Positions 25,897 to 34,970 of a DNA stretch of 64,000 nt are shown piece after piece; position 1 is the first letter of the stretch; each line of letters begins with the position of its first letter. Below the pieces are notes generated by a model, which was given only the letters and a program-made list of their open reading frames with translations, ran no database searches and had not been told where the DNA came from. The DNA lies in assembly GCA_045807725.1 (NCBI GenBank), contig JBJMGV010000125.1, positions 28,909 through 92,908 of the forward strand, given 5' to 3'. A program made the position numbers and the translations under genes. The DNA is from DATENM01 sp045807725. GTDB lineage: Bacteria; Acidobacteriota; Blastocatellia; UBA7656.

Positions 25897-28569
25897 TTAC
25901 GCGCCGAACGTTCTCAAGGTCTCTTGCAGCTTGCTGATTTCGCCGCGCAATTCGTCGTGACGGGCGCGCGTCTGCTCGACCACTTCGCGTGGCGCACGGT
26001 CAACGAACGAAGGGTTGGCGAGTTTCGCCTCCATGCCTTTCGCTTCCTTCTCCTTGCGCCCGATCTCTTTGTTGACGCGCTCGCGTTCCTTGTCGAAATC
26101 AATCAAGCCGGCGAGCGGCACGGCCATCTCGACGCCAGCCACTACGTCGCGCGCCGCCGCTTCGAGCGCGGGCATCGCATCGCTGATGTTGATCTCTTCG
26201 ACGCGCGCCAGCCGCTTGAAGTGATCGATGTTGGCCGTGACTAATGCCTTGATGTCTTCGTTGGTCGTTGCGAGATGCAGCTTGAGCCAGGCCGACACCG
26301 GAATGTTCATCACCGAGCGAATGTTGCGCACTTTGGTAATCAACTGGATGAGCGTCTCCATCTGCTCGCGCGCTTCGTTGTCTTCGCGGCTAGCATCAGC
26401 TTCAGGCCACGCCGCGACCATAATCGAATCGCCTTGGTGCGGTAAACGCTGCCACAGTTCTTCGGTAATGAACGGCATCAGCGGATGCAAGAGGCGCAGG
26501 CTGGTTTCGAGCACGTAGACGATGCGGTTGCGCGCCGCGCGCGATTCAGCCGTCTCTTCTTTCGCGGCAAACAGCGTCTTTGAAAACTCGATGTACCAGT
26601 CGCAGAATTCGTCCCAGAAGAAGTGGTAGAGCGTCTGCGCCGCTTCATTCAAGCGATAATCGGCGAGCGCCTCGGTCACTTCTTTAATCGTCGAATTCAA
26701 CGCGGTCAATATCCAGCGGTCGGCCAGCGCATCAGACGGCTCCCAGCGCGCTTCCGTCTGCGACTCGTCACCGAGATTCATCAGCACGAAGCGCGTCGCG
26801 TTCCAGATTTTGTTAGGAAAGTTACGCGCCTCTTCGGCCTGCTTCTGGCGAACAGGCTGCTTGTTTTCGTCCTTCTCCACGGCGGCAAAGCGAAAGTCCT
26901 GGCCTTTCGCGCAGCGGATCAACAAGGCAAAACGCAAAGCGTCTGTGCCATACAGCCCGGTCACTTCGAGCGGGTCGGTGCCCGTGCCGAGCGATTTGCT
27001 CTGCCGTCGCCCTTGCTCGTCCAACACCGTCGCGTAGATGTAGACATCGTGAAAAGGAATGTCGTGCACGAAATCAATCCCGGTCATAATCATTCGCGAC
27101 ACCCACAGGTAGATGATGTCGCGGGCCGTGATCAAAATCGAAGTCGGGTAGTAGGTATTGAGGTCGTCAGTCTGCTCAGGCCAGCCGAGCACGGCGTGCG
27201 GCCAGAGTTGTGATGAAAACCACGTATCGAGCACGTCTTCGTCTTGCGTGATCGCACGTCCCTGAGCTTTTGCTTCGGCCTCGGCTTGCGAGCGCGCGAC
27301 GATGTACTCGCCGTCTTCAGTGTGCCACACAGGGATGCGGTGGCCCCACCACAACTGCCGCGAGATCGTCCAGTCGCGGATGTTCTCCATCCAGTCGAGG
27401 TAAGTCCGCCCGAAGCGGTCGGGCACGAATTCGACCTTGCCTTCTTTCACCACGTCGATGGCGGGCTGCGCCAGTTCTTTCATCTTCACGAACCACTGCT
27501 CCGAAAGCAGCGGCTCGATCACCGTGTGACAGCGCTCGCAGGTCGCCGTCGGCACGGTGTAGTCTTCGATCTTCTCGACCAGGCCCTGCGCTTCGAGGTC
27601 TTGCATCACGCGGGCACGTGCCTCGAAACGATCAAGTCCCGCGTAAGCGCCGGCGGTCTCGTTCATACGCCCCTGCTCGTCAATCACAACGACCATCGGC
27701 AGGTTGTTGCGCTGGCCGGCTTCGTAGTCGTTGAGGTCGTGCGCCGGCGTCACCTTCACCGCGCCGCTGCCGAATTCGGCTTTCGCGTAATAGTCGCCGA
27801 TCAGTGGAATCTCGCGGCCCACCAGCGGCAGGATGATCGTCTTGCCGACCTGCTCTTTGTAGCGTTCATCACTCGGATTCACCGCAACGGCGGTGTCGCC
27901 GAGCATCGTTTCGGGCCGCGTCGTCGCCACAACTACGTAACCCGACCCGTCTTTGAACGGGTAGCGCAAATGGTAAAGCTTGCCGGCGCGATCTTCGTGT
28001 TCGACCTCGATATCCGAGATCGCCGTCGCGCAGCGCGGGCACCAGTTGATGACGCGCTTGCCGCGATAGATCAAGCCGGCCTCCCACCAGCGCACGAAAC
28101 ATTCCATCACGGCTTTGACGTAGCCCTCGTCGAGTGTGAAGCGCGTGCGGCTCCACTCGAACGAGCAGCCGAGGCCGCGCAACTGAAAGAGGATGCGCCC
28201 GCCGTATTCGTTCACGTATTCCCACACGCGCTCAAGGAACTTCTCGCGCCCGAGGTCATGCCGCGTCAGTCCTTCTTCTTTGCGTAACTTCTTTTCGACG
28301 ACGTTCTGCGTAGCGATGCCGGCGTGGTCTGTGCCCGGCACGCACAGCACGCGATAACCCTGCATACGCTTCCAGCGCAGCAGCACATCGTGAATCGTGT
28401 AGCACAGCGCGTGGCCGATGTGCAGCGACCCAGTGACATTCGGCGGCGGGATGGTGATGCAGTAAATGGGGCCGTCGCCCTGCGGCTTGAAATATCCTTT
28501 CTCCTCCCAGAACGGATACCAGCGCTGCTCGACGCTGTGCGGCTCGTAAGCTTTCGCAATCTCAGTCAT
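25897..28569 (-). CDS. valS: Valyl-tRNA synthetase
   Basis: 890 aa, class I synthetase. PPPNVTGSLHIGHALC carries the HIGH motif; the CP1 editing domain (TTRPETMLGDTAVAVNP), DTWFSSQLWPHAVLGWPEQT and the C-terminal anticodon and coiled-coil domains (IDFDKERERVNKEIGRKEK) are complete. The KMSKS signature reads RQSKS (QGRRQSKSLGTGTDP), keeping the second lysine but changing the first two residues. An intrinsic terminator for the next upstream gene lies before it. Confidence 0.96.
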   Translation of the reverse strand: MTEIAKAYEPHSVEQRWYPFWEEKGYFKPQGDGPIYCITIPPPNVTGSLHIGHALCYTIHDVLLRWKRMQGYRVLCVPGTDHAGIATQNVVEKKLRKEEGLTRHDLGREKFLERVWEYVNEYGGRILFQLRGLGCSFEWSRTRFTLDEGYVKAVMECFVRWWEAGLIYRGKRVINWCPRCATAISDIEVEHEDRAGKLYHLRYPFKDGSGYVVVATTRPETMLGDTAVAVNPSDERYKEQVGKTIILPLVGREIPLIGDYYAKAEFGSGAVKVTPAHDLNDYEAGQRNNLPMVVVIDEQGRMNETAGAYAGLDRFEARARVMQDLEAQGLVEKIEDYTVPTATCERCHTVIEPLLSEQWFVKMKELAQPAIDVVKEGKVEFVPDRFGRTYLDWMENIRDWTISRQLWWGHRIPVWHTEDGEYIVARSQAEAEAKAQGRAITQDEDVLDTWFSSQLWPHAVLGWPEQTDDLNTYYPTSILITARDIIYLWVSRMIMTGIDFVHDIPFHDVYIYATVLDEQGRRQSKSLGTGTDPLEVTGLYGTDALRFALLIRCAKGQDFRFAAVEKDENKQPVRQKQAEEARNFPNKIWNATRFVLMNLGDESQTEARWEPSDALADRWILTALNSTIKEVTEALADYRLNEAAQTLYHFFWDEFCDWYIEFSKTLFAAKEETAESRAARNRIVYVLETSLRLLHPLMPFITEELWQRLPHQGDSIMVAAWPEADASREDNEAREQMETLIQLITKVRNIRSVMNIPVSAWLKLHLATTNEDIKALVTANIDHFKRLARVEEINISDAMPALEAAARDVVAGVEMAVPLAGLIDFDKERERVNKEIGRKEKEAKGMEAKLANPSFVDRAPREVVEQTRARHDELRGEISKLQETLRTFGA

Positions 28570-28600
28570 ACAGTTTCGATTCGCCTTTCACTCGTAACCA

Positions 28601-28647
28601 ACAATTAAAAGGGATAGAGAGGCGACGGGTCAACCTCTCTATCCCTT
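28601..28647 (-). terminator. Intrinsic terminator after the receiver-domain gene
   Basis: A perfect 14-bp stem (AAGGGATAGAGAGG with its complement) and 11-base loop. On the minus strand it is followed by TTTTAATTGTT. It lies 36 bases beyond the stop at 28683 and insulates valS. Confidence 0.9.
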
Positions 28648-28682
28648 GCTATGGGTTATTCGATTGTCTTACGCGGCGCGGC

Positions 28683-30713
28683 TCAATGCCTGGCTACTTC
28701 TTGCGTGGTCATCTCCTTGATGACGCGCTCGACGCAATCGGGCACGACTTCCCAGGCGATTTCGCGTACGACCGATTCGCTCATCTGCGCGACGACGCGG
28801 CGAACGATCTCGTCAATCAATGCAGGCGATAACCCGACGCCCGATGAGGCAGAAGGCGTTGATGATTGTTGAACAGCCGGGGCGCTCGCCGTTGTCTCTT
28901 CAACAACCGGCGCGGCTACCGCTTCTTCGACTACTTCTTCGACGGGCGCGGGCGGCGCGGCTGGCTTTTCCGCCTGCGTGATGTAAGCGCCGGTGTCTTC
29001 TTCAAAGGCGTGAGCGGCGGACATCTCAGCCGGCGCTTCACTGGCGACGGTTTCAGCCGGTTCTTCGACTGGCGTCGCCTCGATGTCGATAGCGGCAAAG
29101 CGGGCATCTTCATTCGTCCACATCGAAGCGGTCGTGAAGCCGGCTTCAGTGGCGTGCGGCGTCGTTTCAACGGCGGCGTCCGTCACGACCGGCATAAAGC
29201 CGAACCCAGTCTCTGTCGCCGTCATCGGCTCAACCGCAGGCGCGTTCATCTCGAAGGCCGCCGCATCGGCGCGAGCTACGGGCGCAGGCTTTGCGAATGG
29301 CTCAACCGGAAACTCTACCGCATAATCCACCGGCGCATCATCACTGACGGCTGACGCTTGCGGCGGTGTCGCCGCTTCGGCAGCATTGGCTTCCACGTGC
29401 GGCGCGTCGAGCGAAGCGGCGCTGACGGGTTCAAACGCAGCGGCGGGCGCGGCTTCGACCGTGCCTTCGTCGAGCACATCGCCGAGCGGATCGTCCACAT
29501 TGAATAACGCTGACGAGTCAACCGCTGGCATTGCAAATGCGGTCTCATCGCTTTCGCTCGCCGACTGACCGGCAGGCATAGCCAGCGGGTTGGTATCGAC
29601 CGCCGCATCAACGGGCGCTGTCGGAGGCGGCGCTTCAAGCATCGTCGTCTGCATGGCAACGTGTTCAGCCGCGCCCGTATTATCCGCCTGGTCCGTTTGA
29701 ATGCCGCTGGCATCAATGCTCGCCGCTTCGCGCTCTTCGATGTCGAAAGCGAATGGCTCTTGCTCCGGTCGCGTGATTATCGGGGCGGGGTGTTCCAGGT
29801 CGAGCAGCATCTCTTCGGTGGCGTAGCCGAATGCTGAAGGAACGCCGAATCCGCTCTCCTGTCCGCTTGCCTCGGAAAACGATTGCGGCTCGCGGGCAAC
29901 TGACGCTTGCGGGTTGTAACCGGCTGACGGCTCGGTGAAGAGGTCGTCCAGTCCGAGCGGTTCAAACGGCGGCTGACTGTCGGCGAATGAAAGATCGTCG
30001 GTGCGGCCATGCGTGTGGCCATGCGATGCGAAGGCCGTATCGCCGGCGGGCGCGTTGCCGACCTGCACTTCGATGGGCACGGCGAGCGGGTCTTCGCTCG
30101 AACCGTAGTTGAAATTAAGCGGCGTGGTGGTCGTCATCATTGGCGGCGCGGTCGGCGCGGGCGCGACCGGGCTAGCCATCATCGGCATTTCAATATTGAA
30201 CGGCTGCGTCATCGCCGCTGGGCGCGGCTCGGCAGGCGGCGCGGGCGGCATCGCCATCGCCGGAGTAAGTGGCGTTACCATTTGCGGCTCGGCCTTGGCA
30301 TCAGGAGCCGGCAACGGCGGCAACGGCCCGGTGCGCGGCTGGCCGCTCGCGTTGATCAACTTGCGCACCGTATCGACCAGCGTGCGCGACTCGAATGGCT
30401 TCGTGAGGTGAGCGTCGGCTTTGACGCGGCGCGCTTCGGCCTGATCGAACGGCTCGAATGCGCCGACCAGCAGGACGACAGGGATGTGGTGAAACGAGCT
30501 GCTCTCCTTGATCGCCTCGCACAATTCATAGCCGTTCTTGCCGGGCATAAAGATGTCGGCGAGCACCAGATCGGGCTGCACCTCGGCGAGCCGGCGCTCG
30601 GCCTGATCGCCGTTGCTGACGGCGATGACTTCGATGCCTTCGTCGGCAAATGTGAGATTCACCACTTTCTGAATCGTGATGCTGTCGTCCGCGAGTAAGA
30701 TTCTGTTTGCCAT
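28683..30713 (-). CDS. Receiver-domain protein with long disordered Ala/Pro-rich region
   Basis: 676 aa. Residues 1-120 are a CheY-like receiver: LLADDSITIQKVV (acidic pair D9/D10), phospho-acceptor D53 in LADIFMPG, and K105 in LTKPFES. About 500 residues of Ala/Pro/Glu-rich, low-complexity sequence follow. The C terminus (~625-676) is an ordered helical segment: LSPALIDEIVRRVVAQMSES, then VVREIAWEVVPDCVERVIKE. No DNA-binding or enzyme domain is present, so it probably acts by protein contacts; such proteins are known from Acidobacteriota-type genomes. AGAGGGAGAG precedes the ATG. Confidence 0.85.
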   Translation of the reverse strand: MANRILLADDSITIQKVVNLTFADEGIEVIAVSNGDQAERRLAEVQPDLVLADIFMPGKNGYELCEAIKESSSFHHIPVVLLVGAFEPFDQAEARRVKADAHLTKPFESRTLVDTVRKLINASGQPRTGPLPPLPAPDAKAEPQMVTPLTPAMAMPPAPPAEPRPAAMTQPFNIEMPMMASPVAPAPTAPPMMTTTTPLNFNYGSSEDPLAVPIEVQVGNAPAGDTAFASHGHTHGRTDDLSFADSQPPFEPLGLDDLFTEPSAGYNPQASVAREPQSFSEASGQESGFGVPSAFGYATEEMLLDLEHPAPIITRPEQEPFAFDIEEREAASIDASGIQTDQADNTGAAEHVAMQTTMLEAPPPTAPVDAAVDTNPLAMPAGQSASESDETAFAMPAVDSSALFNVDDPLGDVLDEGTVEAAPAAAFEPVSAASLDAPHVEANAAEAATPPQASAVSDDAPVDYAVEFPVEPFAKPAPVARADAAAFEMNAPAVEPMTATETGFGFMPVVTDAAVETTPHATEAGFTTASMWTNEDARFAAIDIEATPVEEPAETVASEAPAEMSAAHAFEEDTGAYITQAEKPAAPPAPVEEVVEEAVAAPVVEETTASAPAVQQSSTPSASSGVGLSPALIDEIVRRVVAQMSESVVREIAWEVVPDCVERVIKEMTTQEVARH

Positions 30714-31065
30714 CTTCTCTCCCTCTATTCAGCCTCAGCCAGTATGCATGGGGAATGCTATCGAACGCAATGTCGTTAGAATACGCTAACGGATCACTCG
30801 AACAATCTGCCGGCGCAGCGAATGACGAGCGCCGAGCGGTGATCCTGTCGCTCCACACTTCAGGGGCTGAGAACGTAAAGAAGAGCAGCGGTGTCGAGGG
30901 CGCAAGCCGTGGCGGCTTGCCGGGTCACTGTCTCAGTGCGCGATGTTAGCACAAAACGTAAAGGCTGTCTCTAGTAAACGAATGCGATACGGCGACGCGG
31001 CGAGAGAAATATACGAAGACGTTACGCTCCTCTTTCCCCGCGTCGCCGCGTCGCCGCGTCGCGGC
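30714..31065. other. Intergenic region with an octamer-armed inverted repeat
   Basis: 352 bases between the receiver gene (start) and the S8 protease gene (stop), both on the minus strand. A small palindrome, CGTTAG-AATA-CGCTAACG, lies ~60 bases upstream of the receiver gene and could be an operator. An inverted repeat covers 30990-31061: arms CGGCGACG/CGGCGAGA and three perfect octamers CCGCGTCG (31038-31061), ending four bases before the protease stop. I see no gene. Confidence 0.6.
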
Positions 31066-34000
31066 TTACTCGACGCGCACGCGGCCCGGCTGTCGCGTCG
31101 GCGGGCGCAGCCAGAAGCCGTCGGCGCTCACGTCACTGGGCTGTTCAGCCGCCGCGCTGCCGCTACAAGCGAAAGGCGTCGCCGTGACGCGTATGTCGTC
31201 AATGAACCAGCCCTTGTAACCCAGGTCGATGCCGGTCGCTTCGTCGAAGCCGGCCTGGAAGCGCAACCGTATGCGCTGGCCGACGAAGTCATCGAGGTTG
31301 ACCACCACTTGACTGAAGACGCCCGGCACGCCGCGCGATGTCCACGCGAAGCGGCTGCCAAGCGGGTTGCTCGATGCCGCCGTCACCTTGCCGTCATAGC
31401 CGCCGACCAGTATGCGCGAGCCGATATCTTCCCAGGTCACGCCATCGTCGGTCGAATATTCGAGCACGCCGCCATCGAAGCCCGGCTCGAAGTTAAAGAT
31501 GTGATAAAACGACAGCCGCGCGCTGCCGACATTGCTCGGAATGTTGATCGCCTTCTTGCTGAACATTAGAGCGAGCAACTGATCGTTTTGATCTTTGCCC
31601 GGATCAACGACGTGATAAGACATCGTGCCGCTGTGCGCGAACTGGCTTGAGGGTTCAAAGCCTTTCTTCATCTTCCACTTCACGCTGCCGCTGTCCACGT
31701 CGTCATTCAGGATCACTGTCGCCGCGCCGGTCGCGCGTCCCGCCTGTATGCGAACAGGCAGCTTGAACGTGCCGCTCGCTGTGGTCATCTCCAATTGCAG
31801 TCGCGCCACTGTGCCGCAACTCAAGGCTCCCGGAATTTGCAGGCTGAACGGCCCGAGGGTAGACAGAGACGATCCCGCCGGTATGGTCGCTACCACGCCG
31901 CCCGCTATGCCGACGCCAACCGTCTGGCCGCCGACCGTGAGCGAGAGCGTAGCGTTGTTGATGTCGGCGTTGGCAGTGGCCGCATTGTTGTTCACGGTCA
32001 ACGTGATGTTGGCCAATTCGCCGGGAATCAGGCTGGCGTCGGTGGTGTTGTTCGCGTGCCTGACGCTGACGCCCGCCGAAAGGTCGCCGGAATGAGCGAT
32101 GGCAAGCACCGGCACAGCCGCCTCGTGGCCATTGCTGACGACCAGCGCGAAGTCCTGACTCAGATCGCCAAAACTCGGCACGCCACGGCCTGCGATGATG
32201 GTCGGCTTGACGCGAATCACGAATGGGCCGACGGTGCCGGCGGGAAGGCGAACGCCCTGCGTGTTGTTGAGGAAATCAACCGCGCCGCCCGTCTGCGAAT
32301 ACTGGCCGTTGAAATTGTTCGCTTGATAGATGACGCCGCCAACGACGACTTCGAGGTTGAGTTGATTGATGTAAGGCGCGTTGCTGAACTCTTCGCCCGG
32401 CGCGTCTGTGTAAGCGAGCATCACGCGGAACTCTTTATTCGGGTCGCTGATGACGCCGGTGATCTCGAAAGGCGTGCCGCCCGATTGCGTGAAGGTGCGC
32501 GCCGGCGACTCGTCGTAGAGGATGCGGTCGGTCTGCTCGAACATCCTGCCGATGTTGAGCAGCCCCCAGCCTTGATGCGCGCCCGGCAGATTGTCTTTGG
32601 CAAAGTTGCCCGACAGGTAGCTGGTCGAATTGAGCAGCATCGCTTTGACCAGAGCCGGGCTTGGTTCTTTGCCGCTGAACTGGTCGCGCAGCCATTTGAA
32701 GGCCAGCGCCGCCGCGCCCGCTACTACAGGCGTTGCGTGGCTGGTTCCCGACGACCATGTGTAGAGCTTGTTGTCCGTCTGGTTGAGTGGGTAATACTTA
32801 TCACAGACGCCGAGGTTGGCGTCGCTGGCGGCGGCATAGGCCGGGTCTTGCGACGCCGCGCCGGTCATATGCGAACCGGGCGCGACCAGATCGGGTTTGG
32901 CGCGGCCATCCTGCACAGGCCCGTAGCCTGAGAAGAAGACGACATCCTGCGCGTTGTCGGCGCTGATCTGACTGAGTCCGCAGCCGTCGCGCTCGCCCGC
33001 CATGCCGCGCACGTTTTCGCTGAGGCCGACCGAGATGACGTTCTTGGCCGTGCTCGGCACAGACACGGTTGGCTGGTTGGCGTCGCCGTCATTGCCCGAA
33101 GCGAAGACGACGACCATCCCTTGATTGCCATCCTGTAGCGGATCGCTGTCACGTACCAGTGTGTCGAATGTGGCAGAGTCGTCGCTGTAGAGATTGCAGA
33201 AGCCATTGCTCAGCTCACAAGCGCCCCAGCTATTGCTCGAAATGCGCGCGCCGCCGCGATAGGCGTTGGCGAGCATATCGCTGTAGGCGAACGAGGCGAA
33301 GCTGCCATTATCCTTAAAGACTTTTGAAACGCCGATGCGCGCGAACGGCGCGGCCCCTAATCCGTAAGCGTAGCCGCCGGCGTCCTGATAGACGCTGCCG
33401 GTCTTGTTGTTGAAGCCTGCGGCCAGCGACACGTTGATCGTGCCGTGTCCCTGCGGGTCGTGCGTCTCCCGCCCGGTGTGCGTGTCGCCTGTGTAATCGT
33501 TCATATAAGCGATACGCGATTGGCCCGCCGCATTGGTCAGGTCGGGATGCATCTTCGTCGGATCGTTTGAGCCGATGTCGAAGCCGGTGTCGGCTACGTC
33601 AATGGCGAAATCGAAATCGCTGGTGAAGCCAATCGAGTTGAGGAACGCCAGGTAGCCGGGGCCGGTCGGGCGCGTGACGAGGATGTTGTTGACCGTGTCA
33701 CTGACGATCTGGCCGGCGGTGATCTGGCCGGCGCGCTCGTCCATCAAGTGCGGCGTAGCCCACGGCTCGATGCCGATCACGTCGGCCAGTTGCGCCAGTT
33801 GTTTGAGGTTGAACGATTCGGTCAGCACCTTGATGTGCACCTTGCCATCAGTTTTGTATTCCGGCATCAGCACGTCACGAGCGATTGATTTAATGTGAGC
33901 AAGCGTGGTCGATGCGTCGGGCGTGTCGAGCACTGTGATGGATGTGCCGGCCTGTGCATAGCTGTCGAGCTGGAGATGCGGATCGAGCTTGTAGGCCGGA

Positions 34001-34641
34001 TGATATGGCCCGTCCCACTGCACCACGTCGCCGCGCTGGCGCAGAGCGTTAATGCGATTGAACTGCGCGGGCGATCCCCAGACCAGATAGGCGTTGTTCG
34101 GAACGTAACCGACTACGCGCACGCCCGTCGCTTTGAGGGCGGCCAGCGCGTCGGGCGTCGGCGGCCCGAACAACTGCACGAGGCGCAGGGCGCGAGCGCC
34201 GTTGGCCGCCTGCCGCAAGTCTTCGGCAACCACAGGCTCCGCGCCGGTCGTGTCGATCTGTCCGCGCTTGAGCAGCACCAGATTCAAATCGTCGCGCAAC
34301 TGTGCCCGCTGCAACGCTCGCGGCGACAATCGGTCGAGCGTTTCGCTGCTGACTTCGATGACCGAATAGCCGTCCACCTTGCGCGATTTCTGGATAGCGT
34401 CAGCCGCGCGCAACGCTTGTTGAAGCTCAACATCGTCGTTCGAGATAACAAGCTTGTGATGCGCGCCGGGGCTGCGATAAGTCAGCGGCTCGGTTGCGCG
34501 CACGCCGCGTTTGGCGGTCTGGCGCTCGCCTGAGAATTGGGGCTTCTGCCCGCTATCGGAGTGCGTCGGCAACGCGCCGACGACGGCGACAAAGGTCAAC
34601 AGGATGCCTAAGAGCGAAGATTTGAACCAGATTGCTTTCAT
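31066..34641 (-). CDS. Large exported S8 (subtilisin-like) serine protease
   Basis: 1191 aa from the ATG at 34641, which has AGGAG in front; the longer frame is rejected. The signal peptide (KSSLLGILLTFVAVVGALP) is followed by a ~300-residue N-terminal region that is probably a propeptide. The peptidase domain has a full triad: D351 (DVADTGFDIG), H399 (PQGHGTINVSLAAG), S634 (SSGTSHATPVVAGAAALA), plus the oxyanion Asn in SSNSWG. Beta-sandwich modules follow, and the C-terminal ~200 residues resemble a MAM/jelly-roll lectin-like domain (YHIFNFEPGFDGG, GYKGWFIDDIRVT). It is most likely secreted and degrades proteins outside the cell. Confidence 0.9.
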   Translation of the reverse strand: MKAIWFKSSLLGILLTFVAVVGALPTHSDSGQKPQFSGERQTAKRGVRATEPLTYRSPGAHHKLVISNDDVELQQALRAADAIQKSRKVDGYSVIEVSSETLDRLSPRALQRAQLRDDLNLVLLKRGQIDTTGAEPVVAEDLRQAANGARALRLVQLFGPPTPDALAALKATGVRVVGYVPNNAYLVWGSPAQFNRINALRQRGDVVQWDGPYHPAYKLDPHLQLDSYAQAGTSITVLDTPDASTTLAHIKSIARDVLMPEYKTDGKVHIKVLTESFNLKQLAQLADVIGIEPWATPHLMDERAGQITAGQIVSDTVNNILVTRPTGPGYLAFLNSIGFTSDFDFAIDVADTGFDIGSNDPTKMHPDLTNAAGQSRIAYMNDYTGDTHTGRETHDPQGHGTINVSLAAGFNNKTGSVYQDAGGYAYGLGAAPFARIGVSKVFKDNGSFASFAYSDMLANAYRGGARISSNSWGACELSNGFCNLYSDDSATFDTLVRDSDPLQDGNQGMVVVFASGNDGDANQPTVSVPSTAKNVISVGLSENVRGMAGERDGCGLSQISADNAQDVVFFSGYGPVQDGRAKPDLVAPGSHMTGAASQDPAYAAASDANLGVCDKYYPLNQTDNKLYTWSSGTSHATPVVAGAAALAFKWLRDQFSGKEPSPALVKAMLLNSTSYLSGNFAKDNLPGAHQGWGLLNIGRMFEQTDRILYDESPARTFTQSGGTPFEITGVISDPNKEFRVMLAYTDAPGEEFSNAPYINQLNLEVVVGGVIYQANNFNGQYSQTGGAVDFLNNTQGVRLPAGTVGPFVIRVKPTIIAGRGVPSFGDLSQDFALVVSNGHEAAVPVLAIAHSGDLSAGVSVRHANNTTDASLIPGELANITLTVNNNAATANADINNATLSLTVGGQTVGVGIAGGVVATIPAGSSLSTLGPFSLQIPGALSCGTVARLQLEMTTASGTFKLPVRIQAGRATGAATVILNDDVDSGSVKWKMKKGFEPSSQFAHSGTMSYHVVDPGKDQNDQLLALMFSKKAINIPSNVGSARLSFYHIFNFEPGFDGGVLEYSTDDGVTWEDIGSRILVGGYDGKVTAASSNPLGSRFAWTSRGVPGVFSQVVVNLDDFVGQRIRLRFQAGFDEATGIDLGYKGWFIDDIRVTATPFACSGSAAAEQPSDVSADGFWLRPPTRQPGRVRVE

Positions 34642-34970
34642 CAAACTACTCCTGAAAATGAGTCGGTTTATTCCACTGCTGCCGCCCGCCGCCGCGCCGG
34701 GCAGCACGGCTTGAGGGCGCATGGGGCTGTCAATCCCAAGCTGATTAGGGACGAGGAAGAGGCTCGATTGAGCTTGCCACCGGGCGCGTCACTTCGATCA
34801 GCCAACACAATTGAAGAGCGACAATAACTTTATCGCATCCCCGCACAGTGTCAAGCATTTAGGTCAGGCTTGTCGCTCGCGGTCCGAACCGCAACCGAAA
34901 AATCATAAACGGATTCCTTGTTTGACAAACCCGTCGCGCCGCCCATACAATCGCGCACGAGTCATTGCTT
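34642..34970. other. Divergent intergenic region, S8 protease / beta-barrel gene
   Basis: 329 bases with no gene. It carries a good promoter for the rightward gene (34922-34951) and a Shine-Dalgarno for the protease. I see no repeats. Confidence 0.5.
34922..34951 (+). promoter_or_regulatory. Near-consensus promoter of the beta-barrel gene
   Basis: A perfect TTGACA (34922-34927) and TACAAT (34946-34951) with an 18-base spacer. The expected start site is only ~10-15 bases before the ATG at 34971, where no Shine-Dalgarno is visible, so the transcript may be nearly leaderless. Confidence 0.6.
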
